Source: Woeseiaceae bacterium
GTDB lineage: Bacteria; Pseudomonadota; Gammaproteobacteria; Steroidobacterales; Woeseiaceae
Length of the DNA: 64,000 nucleotides
Assembly (NCBI GenBank): GCA_021773095.1
Contig: JAJFKR010000029.1
Span: 1 to 64,000, forward strand
Reading direction: 5' to 3'
This document shows, piece by piece, positions 35,928-44,593 of the stretch (position 1 is the stretch's first letter; every line of letters begins with the position of its first letter). Below the pieces are notes generated by a model, which was not told where the DNA came from, ran no database searches, and saw only the letters and a list, made by a program, of their open reading frames with translations. A program made the position numbers and the translations under genes.

Positions 35928-37535
35928 TCAGTCGGATTGTAAATCCCGAAGCGGGCCGAGCCACTCGGCATAATGTCGCCAATGATCGATGGCGCTGGTG
36001 TTCATAGGCCTGCGCACCTGTGCGTGACTCGCTGTAAGGATCGGGCGTTTGTGGCGGTAAAACTCCGCGCAGGCCGGATCGAACGACAGCCCGACCATAC
36101 GCAATAACGCAGCGATTTGTTCCTCGGGATCGCGCACCAGATCCTCGTAGACCAGCTCGATGAATGGCCCGGGGATAACGCTGCGCCAGTGAGTCATCAG
36201 GCGTCTGTACTGGCCGTAGTAATGTGCGAGGTGTCCCAGGTCATGGCACCAGGGTTCGTGAGCGCCGAAATTCGACCAGTACAACGAGAAACAGGTCGCA
36301 CGCGGATCGCGTACGCTGTGAATGAGTGGCGCGTCCGGAAACATCAACCGCAGGAATCCGGCGATCTCAAAGTTCGCCGGCAGCTTGTCGATGATCCAGG
36401 AAGCGTCCAGGCCGCTCTCGAACAGGTCTTCGACGTATCTCTCCCGCGCGGCTTCCAGCAACTCCGAATCGATGTTGTTGGCGGGATCGATCGGCCCGGT
36501 GCGACCGGCAGCTTCCCTTGATTCTCGAAAGTGCCGTTCAGAGCGGCGCGCGAATACGCGTTCACCGCCGGTTTGCACGTCGCCGTGATTCGCGACGATC
36601 TGCTCGACGAGCGTTGTGCCGGACCGCGGCAGGCCGATGACAAAGACGGGGGTGAGTTCGATCGGCAAGGGTTCGAGCGCAACATGAAAGCTGTGCGCAG
36701 GAAATTCAGTGATGGTGCGCATGAACTGCTGCTCGACCCTGGTCGGGACGTATTCAATGTGCCGCGTACTCAATTCGTCACACGCGAGCTTATTGGCACA
36801 TCGGGCGTGTTCAAATGCTTCGCCGTGCTGATCGGCACGGTCAAGTATTCTGGCAAGGGCAAATCCGGCGTTGATCCGATCCGGCGCGGGGAGCTCGTCG
36901 CAAGACAAGATTTCTGCAGCGCGTTCCGCTATGGAATCGTCAGGTTCCGGTGGCGCCATCTCGACCAGATTGTACAGGGCCTCGCCGAGATTGGGTTCGC
37001 GCTCAAGCGCTCGACGATAGCAGTCTTGCGCTCGCGCCGTGTCACCAAAGATTTTGTGCAGGTGCCCGGCGAGCAGGTGCGTTTGGGCAAACTCGGGGAA
37101 GCGGCGCTGCAGGACCTCGACGCCGCTACGCGTACCCTCTAGGTCCTGCAGCGCGAGTTTTGCCTGAACGAGGCCGTACCAGCCCGCAAGATTGTCGGGC
37201 TCGGTGCGGACCGCCTGTTCGTATGCTGCGACCGCAGAGGCCGGGTCTCCCTGCGATGCCCGGATCGCCCCGAGGCGCGTCCAAAGGAGTGCAGGATTAT
37301 CGGCCGAGGCGCTCGCGCCGGCGGCAAGCGCCTTTTCCAGAGCGTGCGCTTCTCGAGTCGGCCGGTCGAGTGCACGCTGAATGTCTGCGAGCAAAGAGTA
37401 AACAGCAACTGGTTCGGCACCGGCTGCGAGAGCGCCGGCGAGCACTTCCTCGGCCTCGGCGTATTTGTTTTTGTTGTGCAAGAACTGCGCACGACTGAGT
37501 AGGTCAAAGTCGGGTGGCACAGGATTCGCGTTCAC
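35928..37535 (-). CDS. TPR-containing sulfotransferase
   Basis: This 535-residue protein has tetratricopeptide-like repeats over about 1-215 and a sulfotransferase domain with the PAPS-binding loop VFVIGLPRSGTTLVEQI (about 275) and the 3'-phosphate motif HSVRDPRATCFSLYWS (about 390). It should move a sulfo group from PAPS to an unknown acceptor. The GTG start shares GTGA with the stop of the trigger-factor-like gene, so the two are coupled. A paralogue is at 41053. Confidence 0.88.
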   Translation of the reverse strand: MNANPVPPDFDLLSRAQFLHNKNKYAEAEEVLAGALAAGAEPVAVYSLLADIQRALDRPTREAHALEKALAAGASASADNPALLWTRLGAIRASQGDPASAVAAYEQAVRTEPDNLAGWYGLVQAKLALQDLEGTRSGVEVLQRRFPEFAQTHLLAGHLHKIFGDTARAQDCYRRALEREPNLGEALYNLVEMAPPEPDDSIAERAAEILSCDELPAPDRINAGFALARILDRADQHGEAFEHARCANKLACDELSTRHIEYVPTRVEQQFMRTITEFPAHSFHVALEPLPIELTPVFVIGLPRSGTTLVEQIVANHGDVQTGGERVFARRSERHFRESREAAGRTGPIDPANNIDSELLEAARERYVEDLFESGLDASWIIDKLPANFEIAGFLRLMFPDAPLIHSVRDPRATCFSLYWSNFGAHEPWCHDLGHLAHYYGQYRRLMTHWRSVIPGPFIELVYEDLVRDPEEQIAALLRMVGLSFDPACAEFYRHKRPILTASHAQVRRPMNTSAIDHWRHYAEWLGPLRDLQSD

Positions 37536-38422
37536 GCAGGCGCCAGAGCCTTACGCAATTCTTCATTGCTCAGCTCCACTTCCTCGATTTCGCAGCGCTT
37601 AAGCAGGAAGGCAACGACGCGATCCTCAAACAGTGGCGACTGCAGTTCCGCGAGTGCTGTCGGATGGTCAAGATAGTAGTCGATGATTTCCGCCTGATGC
37701 GCCGGATCACGTTCTGCCTGCCGTTCGACCAGCGCCTCGACCTCCGCTCGAGGTACCTGAATGTCGTGCACCCGCCCGATCTCGGTCAACAGAATGGCGA
37801 GGCGAATTCGCCGCTCGGCAATCCCGCGCATCTCGACGGCGAACTCTGTATCAACTGTCTCGCCGACCTCGGCCTCGAAGCCGTGTACTATCCGTTCGTA
37901 CTCGTTTTCGACCATGTCTTTTGGAACCGGGAAGTCATAGCGCTCCATCAGTTTGTCGAAAAGTTGACGTCGCAGATCCGCATTCGCCCACTCCGCCAAG
38001 ACCGTGTCGTCCTCCGTCGCCCGTAATTGTCGGAGTCGAAAACCGCTCAGTGGCCCGATTTCGACTTTGGGGGGCACCTCGAGAAGAAGCGAGAACAGTA
38101 CCTCGCCAGACGAAGAAGCGTCCTCTTGTTCCACATGGATTTTCGGCCGTCGGGTTGGCTCGATATTTTTTTCCGCAATCAGCATTCGTGTCACGCTGAT
38201 CGCCAGGCGGTCGACCACCGCCTCTCGTACGCGGTCTCCATGATGCTTGCGCACGAGCGAAAGTGGTGCGTGCCCCGGGCGGAAGCCCGGAATACAAGCT
38301 TTGCGACCAATCTCTTTCAGTTTGATATTTACTGTCTCTGCGACCCGGCTTGCGTCGAGAGAAACGCGGTAGGTGTGAGTCAGCCCTTCGATTTGCTCGT
38401 CGACAATGCGGATACCGGCCAT
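37532..38422 (-). CDS. Trigger-factor-like chaperone without PPIase domain
   Basis: From MAGIRIVDEQ (38422) the protein is 296 residues. The N-terminal ribosome-binding domain is recognisable (CIPGFRPGHAPLSLVRKHHG holds the GFRxGxxP signature at about 45-52), as is the helical C-terminal chaperone arm (FDKLMERYDFPVPKDMVENE). Normal trigger factor has about 430 residues with an FKBP domain between them; here LLLEVPPKVEIGPLSGF runs almost straight into the C-terminal arm. It is probably a specialised chaperone for the coupled sulfotransferase or its substrate (inference). Starts at 38467 or 38557 cannot be excluded. Confidence 0.8.
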   Translation of the reverse strand: MAGIRIVDEQIEGLTHTYRVSLDASRVAETVNIKLKEIGRKACIPGFRPGHAPLSLVRKHHGDRVREAVVDRLAISVTRMLIAEKNIEPTRRPKIHVEQEDASSSGEVLFSLLLEVPPKVEIGPLSGFRLRQLRATEDDTVLAEWANADLRRQLFDKLMERYDFPVPKDMVENEYERIVHGFEAEVGETVDTEFAVEMRGIAERRIRLAILLTEIGRVHDIQVPRAEVEALVERQAERDPAHQAEIIDYYLDHPTALAELQSPLFEDRVVAFLLKRCEIEEVELSNEELRKALAPA

Positions 38423-38534
38423 GGTGCCGTTTTCACCGTTCGGGTTTTTCAGACGATTCGATTGCATTGGTCTGGAGTATATCGCGTGCGGGAGTGAGGC
38501 CGCCCCTGTTTTGACTGGCCAACAACTGACTTCA

Positions 38535-38609
38535 AGGATGTCTTGATACGACACCAAGGTGTCTTGATACGACTTTGTTATTGACTTTGTTAATTGGTGT
38601 TCTAGATTT
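38535..38609 (+). promoter_or_regulatory. Promoter region with two sets of direct repeats
   Basis: The 14-mer TGTCTTGATACGAC occurs twice (38540 and 38561), followed by GACTTTGTTA twice (38572 and 38584). TTGACT at 38582-38587 and TAGATT at 38604-38609 make a sigma-70-like promoter for the TonB receptor. The repeats may be activator or repressor sites. Confidence 0.5.
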
Positions 38610-38658
38610 TAAGCGTGAAGAAGTAATTGGACTCGCATACACAATTTGGGGGTATGCA

Positions 38659-40971
38659 ATGACCAACTCAAGATCGCTGCCGAGAAGCCGCTATGTTCAG
38701 GCTCTCTTGGCGTCCACGGCGCTGATTTCTGCCGGCGCCAGCCAGGCACAGACTGACACCGGGCCAAGCGGGGCTCGATCCGACGTCGTCGAAGAAATCG
38801 TGGTCCGTGGGACCGCGCGCAGGTTCCGGCCCGATGAACAAACCAGCGCAACGGGGTTGAATTTGTCACTGGTTGAAACACCGCAGGCCATCACGGTGAT
38901 TACACCCGAGATGCTGAGGGGAATCGGTGCAAGCTCCGCCTACGAGGCGACGGACCTGGTACCTAACGTACAGCGCTCCGGTTACGGTTTTGGCTTGCAG
39001 CAGGTGGTCATGAGGGGAATCTTCAATCTCTCCCGCCGTGTTAACAGCATCCAGCTCGGCAATCGCCTGGGATCGATAAGATCCTACGCCGTAGATCGAC
39101 TGGAGATTGTGCGCGGACCGGCAACGGCTATATACGGCGTAACCGGTGGCTTCGGCGGTGAAATAAATTCGATCCTGAAAACTCCCCGGTCCGATTTTGG
39201 ATTTCAGGCAGGGATTGAGTTAGGTAGCTACGATTCGAGCCAGTACACGTTCGACATTACCGGCCCTATCGCAGGAAGTGATTCCTTTTCCGGTCGCGTT
39301 GTCGGACTGTACGAGGAATACGATTTGCCACTCGATATTGAAGGGCTGTCTTTTCCCAATTACCAGAGCATGGGGCTCGCGTCCGTAAGCTGGGATCTGT
39401 CAGGGCAAACGACGCTGCGTGCGTCGTGGTACCACCAGGAACGAAACGTAGATCCCTGGGATGGCGGCGCCCTGATCGATAATGGCGATGGTACCCTGTC
39501 TCTGCCCAATGTCGATCCTGAGCAATGGTATTTCTCGCATCCGGATCAGTCCACGGAAAGGACGGAGTGGGATTTTGCCATTGTCGAGCTGGAGCACGAC
39601 TTTAACAATGGCATGTATGCCACCACCAAAATCGCATGGGACCAGTACGACCATGATCTCGAGTACTTTTATCCCTTCGGGTCGTTCGGTGCATACGGCC
39701 TGGCAGACGATGAGGTATACATTTACTCATACGATGTTGAACGCAGTGGCGAGCGACTCACCTTCAGTCAATCACTGGGCGGTGATTTTGAAATGAGTGG
39801 TCGTGAACATCAGTTCTTCGCTGCATTGGAATACAACGACGACCAGGAACCGAATCGCTTCGAGCTGCTCAATTCTTTCTTTCAGGGTTTTGGCGCGATG
39901 GACTGGTTCACGGACGGTGTCTTTGATGGCCAACCGAGGTTCAGCGGCGGTACGCCGTTTTTGCCAATAGCAGTCGACCGTGAGACCTTGTTTGGCGTAC
40001 GCCAGGTTCAATTGACGGAGTCAGAGGATTTGAAGCTGAGTCTGCAGTTGCTTCTCAGACCCAATGACAAGCTGCAGTTATTGCTGGGCGCCCTCTACCA
40101 CGACAATAATACCGTCGATACGCTGCCGATAAACGCGGGGGCGGCTCTCGACCCCCCGAGAGTTACTGAAACCGACTTCAAGGAGACGGTTTATCGATTT
40201 GGCGCAACCTACGAAGTATCCGATGGCGGAGAAACCGTTAACGATGCCCGCGTCTACTACAGCTACAGTGAGGGTTTCCAACCCCAAATCCTCATTGATT
40301 CTGATGGCATTGGACTCAGCGCACCACAGGACATGACCCAGCACGAGATGGGTATCAAAGCGGAATTCTTCGACGGAGCGGTCGGTGCGTCATTGGCAAT
40401 TTTCGATTACGAGATCACAAATATTGCGGTGCGGAACTCATTCCTCGGCGGATTTGGCGGATTCGGCATCTTTGCGCTGGCAGGGACACAGGAAGCCACC
40501 GGAGCCGAGTTTGAGATTGCCGGTGAAGTCTTGCCGGGTTGGAGCGTCCTGGCGAATTACGCCTACATGGACGCGGAAATCATCGACCCGAACAATGTCA
40601 GCGGCACACCACCACGAACGACACCAGAGCATTCCGGCGCCATTATGAGCACCTATGAGTTTCTTGAGGGCAGCATGGAAGGTCTGCGGCTCGGTGCGTT
40701 GTGGAAAGTTAGTGGTGACTATACGTTCGCCACGGCGCGAAACCAGGAAAGGCTTGGAACGGCTCCGGAAGACGGTTCTCATACGCGCTTCGATATCAAC
40801 GCATCGTATGCGCCGGTATCGGGCGCTCTCGAGGGATTCGAATTTTATTTGAACTGGGTCAATGTGTTTGACGAGGACATCCTTGTGTCGAAACAGGGCC
40901 ACCCCGGGTTCGGTATCATGTTTATCGACCAGCAAAGAGTGACCGGCGGCGTGCGCTATTCGTTTAAGTGA
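38659..40971 (+). CDS. TonB-dependent siderophore-receptor-like protein
   Basis: From MTNSRSLPRS (38659) the protein is 770 residues; the upstream ATG at 38575 lies inside the promoter region. A signal peptide (ALLASTALISAGASQAQ) is followed by a TonB box-like EEIVVRGTAR, a plug with SLVETPQAITVITPEMLRG (typical of siderophore receptors) and RLEIVRGPATAIYGVTGGFG, and a beta-barrel. The protein ends in RYSFK and not in a terminal aromatic, which is slightly unusual. The substrate is unknown. It lies between the two TPR-sulfotransferase genes. Confidence 0.9.
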   Translation: MTNSRSLPRSRYVQALLASTALISAGASQAQTDTGPSGARSDVVEEIVVRGTARRFRPDEQTSATGLNLSLVETPQAITVITPEMLRGIGASSAYEATDLVPNVQRSGYGFGLQQVVMRGIFNLSRRVNSIQLGNRLGSIRSYAVDRLEIVRGPATAIYGVTGGFGGEINSILKTPRSDFGFQAGIELGSYDSSQYTFDITGPIAGSDSFSGRVVGLYEEYDLPLDIEGLSFPNYQSMGLASVSWDLSGQTTLRASWYHQERNVDPWDGGALIDNGDGTLSLPNVDPEQWYFSHPDQSTERTEWDFAIVELEHDFNNGMYATTKIAWDQYDHDLEYFYPFGSFGAYGLADDEVYIYSYDVERSGERLTFSQSLGGDFEMSGREHQFFAALEYNDDQEPNRFELLNSFFQGFGAMDWFTDGVFDGQPRFSGGTPFLPIAVDRETLFGVRQVQLTESEDLKLSLQLLLRPNDKLQLLLGALYHDNNTVDTLPINAGAALDPPRVTETDFKETVYRFGATYEVSDGGETVNDARVYYSYSEGFQPQILIDSDGIGLSAPQDMTQHEMGIKAEFFDGAVGASLAIFDYEITNIAVRNSFLGGFGGFGIFALAGTQEATGAEFEIAGEVLPGWSVLANYAYMDAEIIDPNNVSGTPPRTTPEHSGAIMSTYEFLEGSMEGLRLGALWKVSGDYTFATARNQERLGTAPEDGSHTRFDINASYAPVSGALEGFEFYLNWVNVFDEDILVSKQGHPGFGIMFIDQQRVTGGVRYSFK

Positions 40972-41052
40972 TCGATAACGTCGATCGAAAATAGCGTTAT
41001 TGTTTGACCTATAGCGGCCTGGCCCGGACACCGGGCTCATCGCTTGTTGCTT

Positions 41053-42714
41053 CTATAAGACTGGCGCCAGAATCTCCGTGAGCGGGTCGAGATGTCGTGC
41101 ATAGTTTCGCCAGCGCTGTACAGAGCCTGTGTAAATAGGCTGGCGCACCTGCCAGCGACTAGGTGTACGCACACCGCGCTGCGTCTCGTAAAACGACAGG
41201 CACGATTTTTCCCAATCGAGTCCGCAGAAGTCGAGCAGCGCCCGGACGCGCTCCTCGGTATCCCCGATCAGGTCTTCGTATTGCAGGTCGAAAATCTCAA
41301 TGGGCAGCACATTGTGCCAGTGCTGCATCAGTCGAGCGTAATCGAGATAATAGCGGCCCAGCGTATCGAGCTGGCTGGCAAAGCGAATCTCGTCCGCGAA
41401 GCTTGTGAAGTAACACGACAGACAGTTGTCGAGCGGATGCCGGCGACAATGCACGATGCGGGCGTGCGGAAATAGCAGCGCAATAACGCCCACGTGCATG
41501 AAATTGAACGGGAGCTTGTCCGTCACCCGGGCGGCATCGCTTGAGACCTTGTCAAGGTGCTCGAGATAGCGTCGTGCCATCTGTCGCAACCCGATTCTGC
41601 CGATTGTTTTCAAGCCACGTGGATAGGGCTCACCGGTGCTGGAGAGATCGCGGATTTGATAGCTCACCTGGAGCAACATTGACAACTCCCCACCCGCCGC
41701 AACCGCGGAATGGCTCGCCAGAATCTGCTCCGTGAGCGTGGTTCCCGAGCGAGGCATGCCAACTATGAAGATCGGCCGCTCGGAAAGCATTCCAGAGCGA
41801 GGTGCGGTTTCGTAAAAATCCCTGGTCAGTACCTCTACCAGGGTGTCGATAGCCCGGCTGTATCCGTCACTATCAAAAGGCTCGCTTTCTGCCTGAACGT
41901 CGTAGCCCAGCCGCAGTCGCCGGAACGCCTCATCGTAGTCTTTCTGCCGATCGCGATAGTAGCCCAGGGCTACATTCAGTCGGACCCGGCCATCCTGCGG
42001 GGTACCTAAATCATCGGCCAGCATCTGTGCTTTGTCGACCCAGGACGGGTCGAGGTCCCCTTCGCGTAACTTGAGTAAACGGGCCAGCGCCAAGGGGCTG
42101 TCCGGCTCGCGGCGCAGCACGGACAAATATTGCATCTTTGCCTGCTTGAACTTGCCAACAGACTCATATGCATCGCCCAGGCCGAGGCGAATACCGCGAT
42201 CGTTCGGATCGAGCCGGATCGCTTTTTGGTAGGTCGCGATTGCGGCGGCAATATCATTGGCCTTGTACTGTACGTCGGCCAGGGCATGCCGGGCGGCAGC
42301 AGAGACCGGCTTGAGGGATACCAAACGTTCCAGCAACGATCGCGCTTGCTCGAATCGACCCAGCTTGCGCAACGCCTGTGCCATGTTGTTGAGCGCGTCC
42401 GGGTGCTCCGGTGCCAGTGCCAATGCTCGCGAGAATGGCTCCAGAGCCTCCTGCGGTAAATTGTTTTTCACCCGCACCATACCGAGATCGGCCCAGGCAT
42501 TCGCATAACTCGCCTCACGTTTTACAGCACGGGAAATCAGGCGTTCGGCTTCCTCGAGGCGATTCTGTTGAAAGCGCAGCAAACCCAGGTAATGCAATGC
42601 CTGGGCGTGTTGCGCATCGTTTTCGAGCAATTGCTCGTAAATGGCAGCCGCAGCATCCAGATCACCGTTGCGTTGCAGGGCGATTCCCCTCTGGATCTTC
42701 GGGTCTGGTCCCAA
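41053..42714 (-). CDS. TPR-containing sulfotransferase, second copy
   Basis: The protein is 553 residues. Five or more tetratricopeptide repeats span about 1-215 (ALHYLGLLRFQQNRLEEAER; ALNNMAQALRKLGRFEQA). The sulfotransferase domain has the PAPS loop FIVGMPRSGTTLTEQILASH (about 283) and IVHCRRHPLDNCLSCYF (about 408). It is related to, but clearly different from, the gene at 35928. It converges with the TonB receptor and lies 17 bp downstream of the dipeptidase gene on the same strand. Confidence 0.88.
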   Translation of the reverse strand: MGPDPKIQRGIALQRNGDLDAAAAIYEQLLENDAQHAQALHYLGLLRFQQNRLEEAERLISRAVKREASYANAWADLGMVRVKNNLPQEALEPFSRALALAPEHPDALNNMAQALRKLGRFEQARSLLERLVSLKPVSAAARHALADVQYKANDIAAAIATYQKAIRLDPNDRGIRLGLGDAYESVGKFKQAKMQYLSVLRREPDSPLALARLLKLREGDLDPSWVDKAQMLADDLGTPQDGRVRLNVALGYYRDRQKDYDEAFRRLRLGYDVQAESEPFDSDGYSRAIDTLVEVLTRDFYETAPRSGMLSERPIFIVGMPRSGTTLTEQILASHSAVAAGGELSMLLQVSYQIRDLSSTGEPYPRGLKTIGRIGLRQMARRYLEHLDKVSSDAARVTDKLPFNFMHVGVIALLFPHARIVHCRRHPLDNCLSCYFTSFADEIRFASQLDTLGRYYLDYARLMQHWHNVLPIEIFDLQYEDLIGDTEERVRALLDFCGLDWEKSCLSFYETQRGVRTPSRWQVRQPIYTGSVQRWRNYARHLDPLTEILAPVL

Positions 42715-42731
42715 AAGGCGTCTTCCTTTGT

Positions 42732-44264
42732 CTAGGGACGTTGATCAGGGTTGGCGCCGACCAGGCAATTAACCGACTCACCGCCTGCATTGATATCGGT
42801 ATCCGGCGGCGGGGATGGTATGGCGTGGCGCGTCTTCACCTCTGTCTCGATTCCCACCAGGAGGCCATGGCCCAGCTCCAGTGCCTGGGCTGCGCGCGCA
42901 TGACTGTACATCGTCAAAAGCTCGCGCCCCAACTCAGGGTCCTCGGCGTAGGCGAGTTCCGCGAGTCGCTCTATTCGTGGCCGCTGGTCAAGCATTTCTG
43001 CCTCGAAAGCAATGAACGTCGATTGCACGCGCTCGAGTTGCTCCTCCGGGAAAGCGCAGGTGTAGTACATCAGCCGTTTGAATATACGCCCGGCGAATTC
43101 GGTGGCCTCGCGGAGTTGATAATAGGGGTTAATGAAGGTCGGTCCTGCATTCTCTGTGAGGTACCGGTGCTGGCCGAACTCTGGAGGGACCTCGCGCACA
43201 CCGATCCACCATGGCAGGAACGGTGCCGTCACGGAGCCAGTGGGCGCAACCCACAGCAATGCCAACTCCGGGTTAGGCAGATCCTTACGGAGGTGAGCGA
43301 CCTGGCCATAGCCGGCATGATCGTCAGCGATTCGCGGATCTCGAACGAGCGCCATCATCTCCTCGACGGTGACCGGCGCCATTGCCAATAGCTCTGCCTC
43401 GATATCGGCAGGAGACAGATACTTGAGCCCTGGCGAACGCATGCTTCCGCCGAGACCGTAAACCCGGTCGACATTGAATGCTTGACCGGAATCCGGATCG
43501 TACCAGCCCTGCTCCATGGCGAAGGAAATCAGGTTTTTCGAGCCCATGAAGCCCGAATGTGTTTGGTAGTCTGCAGGTACGTCGCCGATATAGCCCGGAT
43601 AGTTGACTCGCACTTCATCCGCTCCGAGGCGCTCGGCGACCCACAGGCCCTGGCCGCCAGCCAGCTGGATTACCACCCAACCTTCTTGCGGATCGGCGAT
43701 GAGATGGGAGTTACCGCCGTATGACGTATAGCCATAGGTATCGATGAGCCTACCGATGATCTCTACCGCTTCACGTGCGGTGCGCGCTCGTTCCATCGCG
43801 ATTCGGGCGAGGTCGCTGTAGTTGGGACCGGTTTGATCCGGCGGCGTCATATCGATCAATTCCCTTCGCGAGGGAGACCAGACGTCGCGAACCGCGACTT
43901 GATATGCGTTTAGCCCACCATTGGTGAGTGGTGCTGGAAATCCGGCATAGCTCGTGTAGTTCATGGTGATATGACGAATGGTCTTACCAACCTGAGGAAT
44001 GCGTGACAGGCGAGCGGGCAGGCGCGCGCGCGCGGTAGCGCCTACAGTGATCTGCGATCCGGCAGAGGGGGTCCGGGCGGGGATGATCTCGAGCCAGTGG
44101 CTGGATGGCTCTTCGCCCGTGCCACCAAGCAGGACACTGCCGTCCGCGGTAAGATTTCGCCCAACGTAGTAAGCATAGCTCGCATCTGCAGGCGCTGAGA
44201 GCGAAAGTTGCAGGAACAGGATAAAAAGGGTGATGCTCAGCTGCAAGAAAATCCGATTGATCAA
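42732..44264 (-). CDS. Secreted C69-family-like dipeptidase, Ser nucleophile
   Basis: I choose the TTG at 44264: GGAGG lies 5 nt upstream, and the product then begins directly with a signal peptide (MINRIFLQLSITLFILFLQL). Cleavage after ADA would expose Ser29 (ASYAYYVGRNLTADGSVLLG) as a new N-terminus. C69 enzymes are N-terminal-nucleophile hydrolases that start with Cys in this alignment position; Ser would serve here. Further family blocks are GFPAPLTNGGLNAYQVAVRD and GYTSYGGNSHLIADPQEGW. The likely action is hydrolysis of small peptides in the periplasm. Length is 510 residues. Confidence 0.82.
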   Translation of the reverse strand: MINRIFLQLSITLFILFLQLSLSAPADASYAYYVGRNLTADGSVLLGGTGEEPSSHWLEIIPARTPSAGSQITVGATARARLPARLSRIPQVGKTIRHITMNYTSYAGFPAPLTNGGLNAYQVAVRDVWSPSRRELIDMTPPDQTGPNYSDLARIAMERARTAREAVEIIGRLIDTYGYTSYGGNSHLIADPQEGWVVIQLAGGQGLWVAERLGADEVRVNYPGYIGDVPADYQTHSGFMGSKNLISFAMEQGWYDPDSGQAFNVDRVYGLGGSMRSPGLKYLSPADIEAELLAMAPVTVEEMMALVRDPRIADDHAGYGQVAHLRKDLPNPELALLWVAPTGSVTAPFLPWWIGVREVPPEFGQHRYLTENAGPTFINPYYQLREATEFAGRIFKRLMYYTCAFPEEQLERVQSTFIAFEAEMLDQRPRIERLAELAYAEDPELGRELLTMYSHARAAQALELGHGLLVGIETEVKTRHAIPSPPPDTDINAGGESVNCLVGANPDQRP

Positions 44265-44593
44265 GACGTCCTCCAATGCATTCCTGCTTCGTGTCTGTGG
44301 CGAATTGGTATTCAAGCCACGATAGGCAGATGGTACAGGCCTCGGCGGTGACTGCGCCAGTTTTGGGCACCCAGATCTGCAACCTTCGGCTGCATACCGG
44401 CCCTGATCAGTGAGCTTACTCAACGGGCTCACGCGCCTCGCGATAAGTCTCTTCGGCCTTTGAGTGTTGAAACTGAGAGCCAGCTCACACTTTATTGTCG
44501 AATGTCGTTGAACACACGCGGCTATGTCCTTGTTGCGGTCCAGACGATTTGATTAGCTAGAAGGCTCCCAGGGAACCTACTGGAGGCACTCGG
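44265..44593. other. Divergent intergenic region
   Basis: This 329-bp stretch separates the dipeptidase and metalloprotease genes. It should hold both promoters. I see ribosome sites at both ends (GGAGG) but no clear operator, RNA or repeat. Confidence 0.4.
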
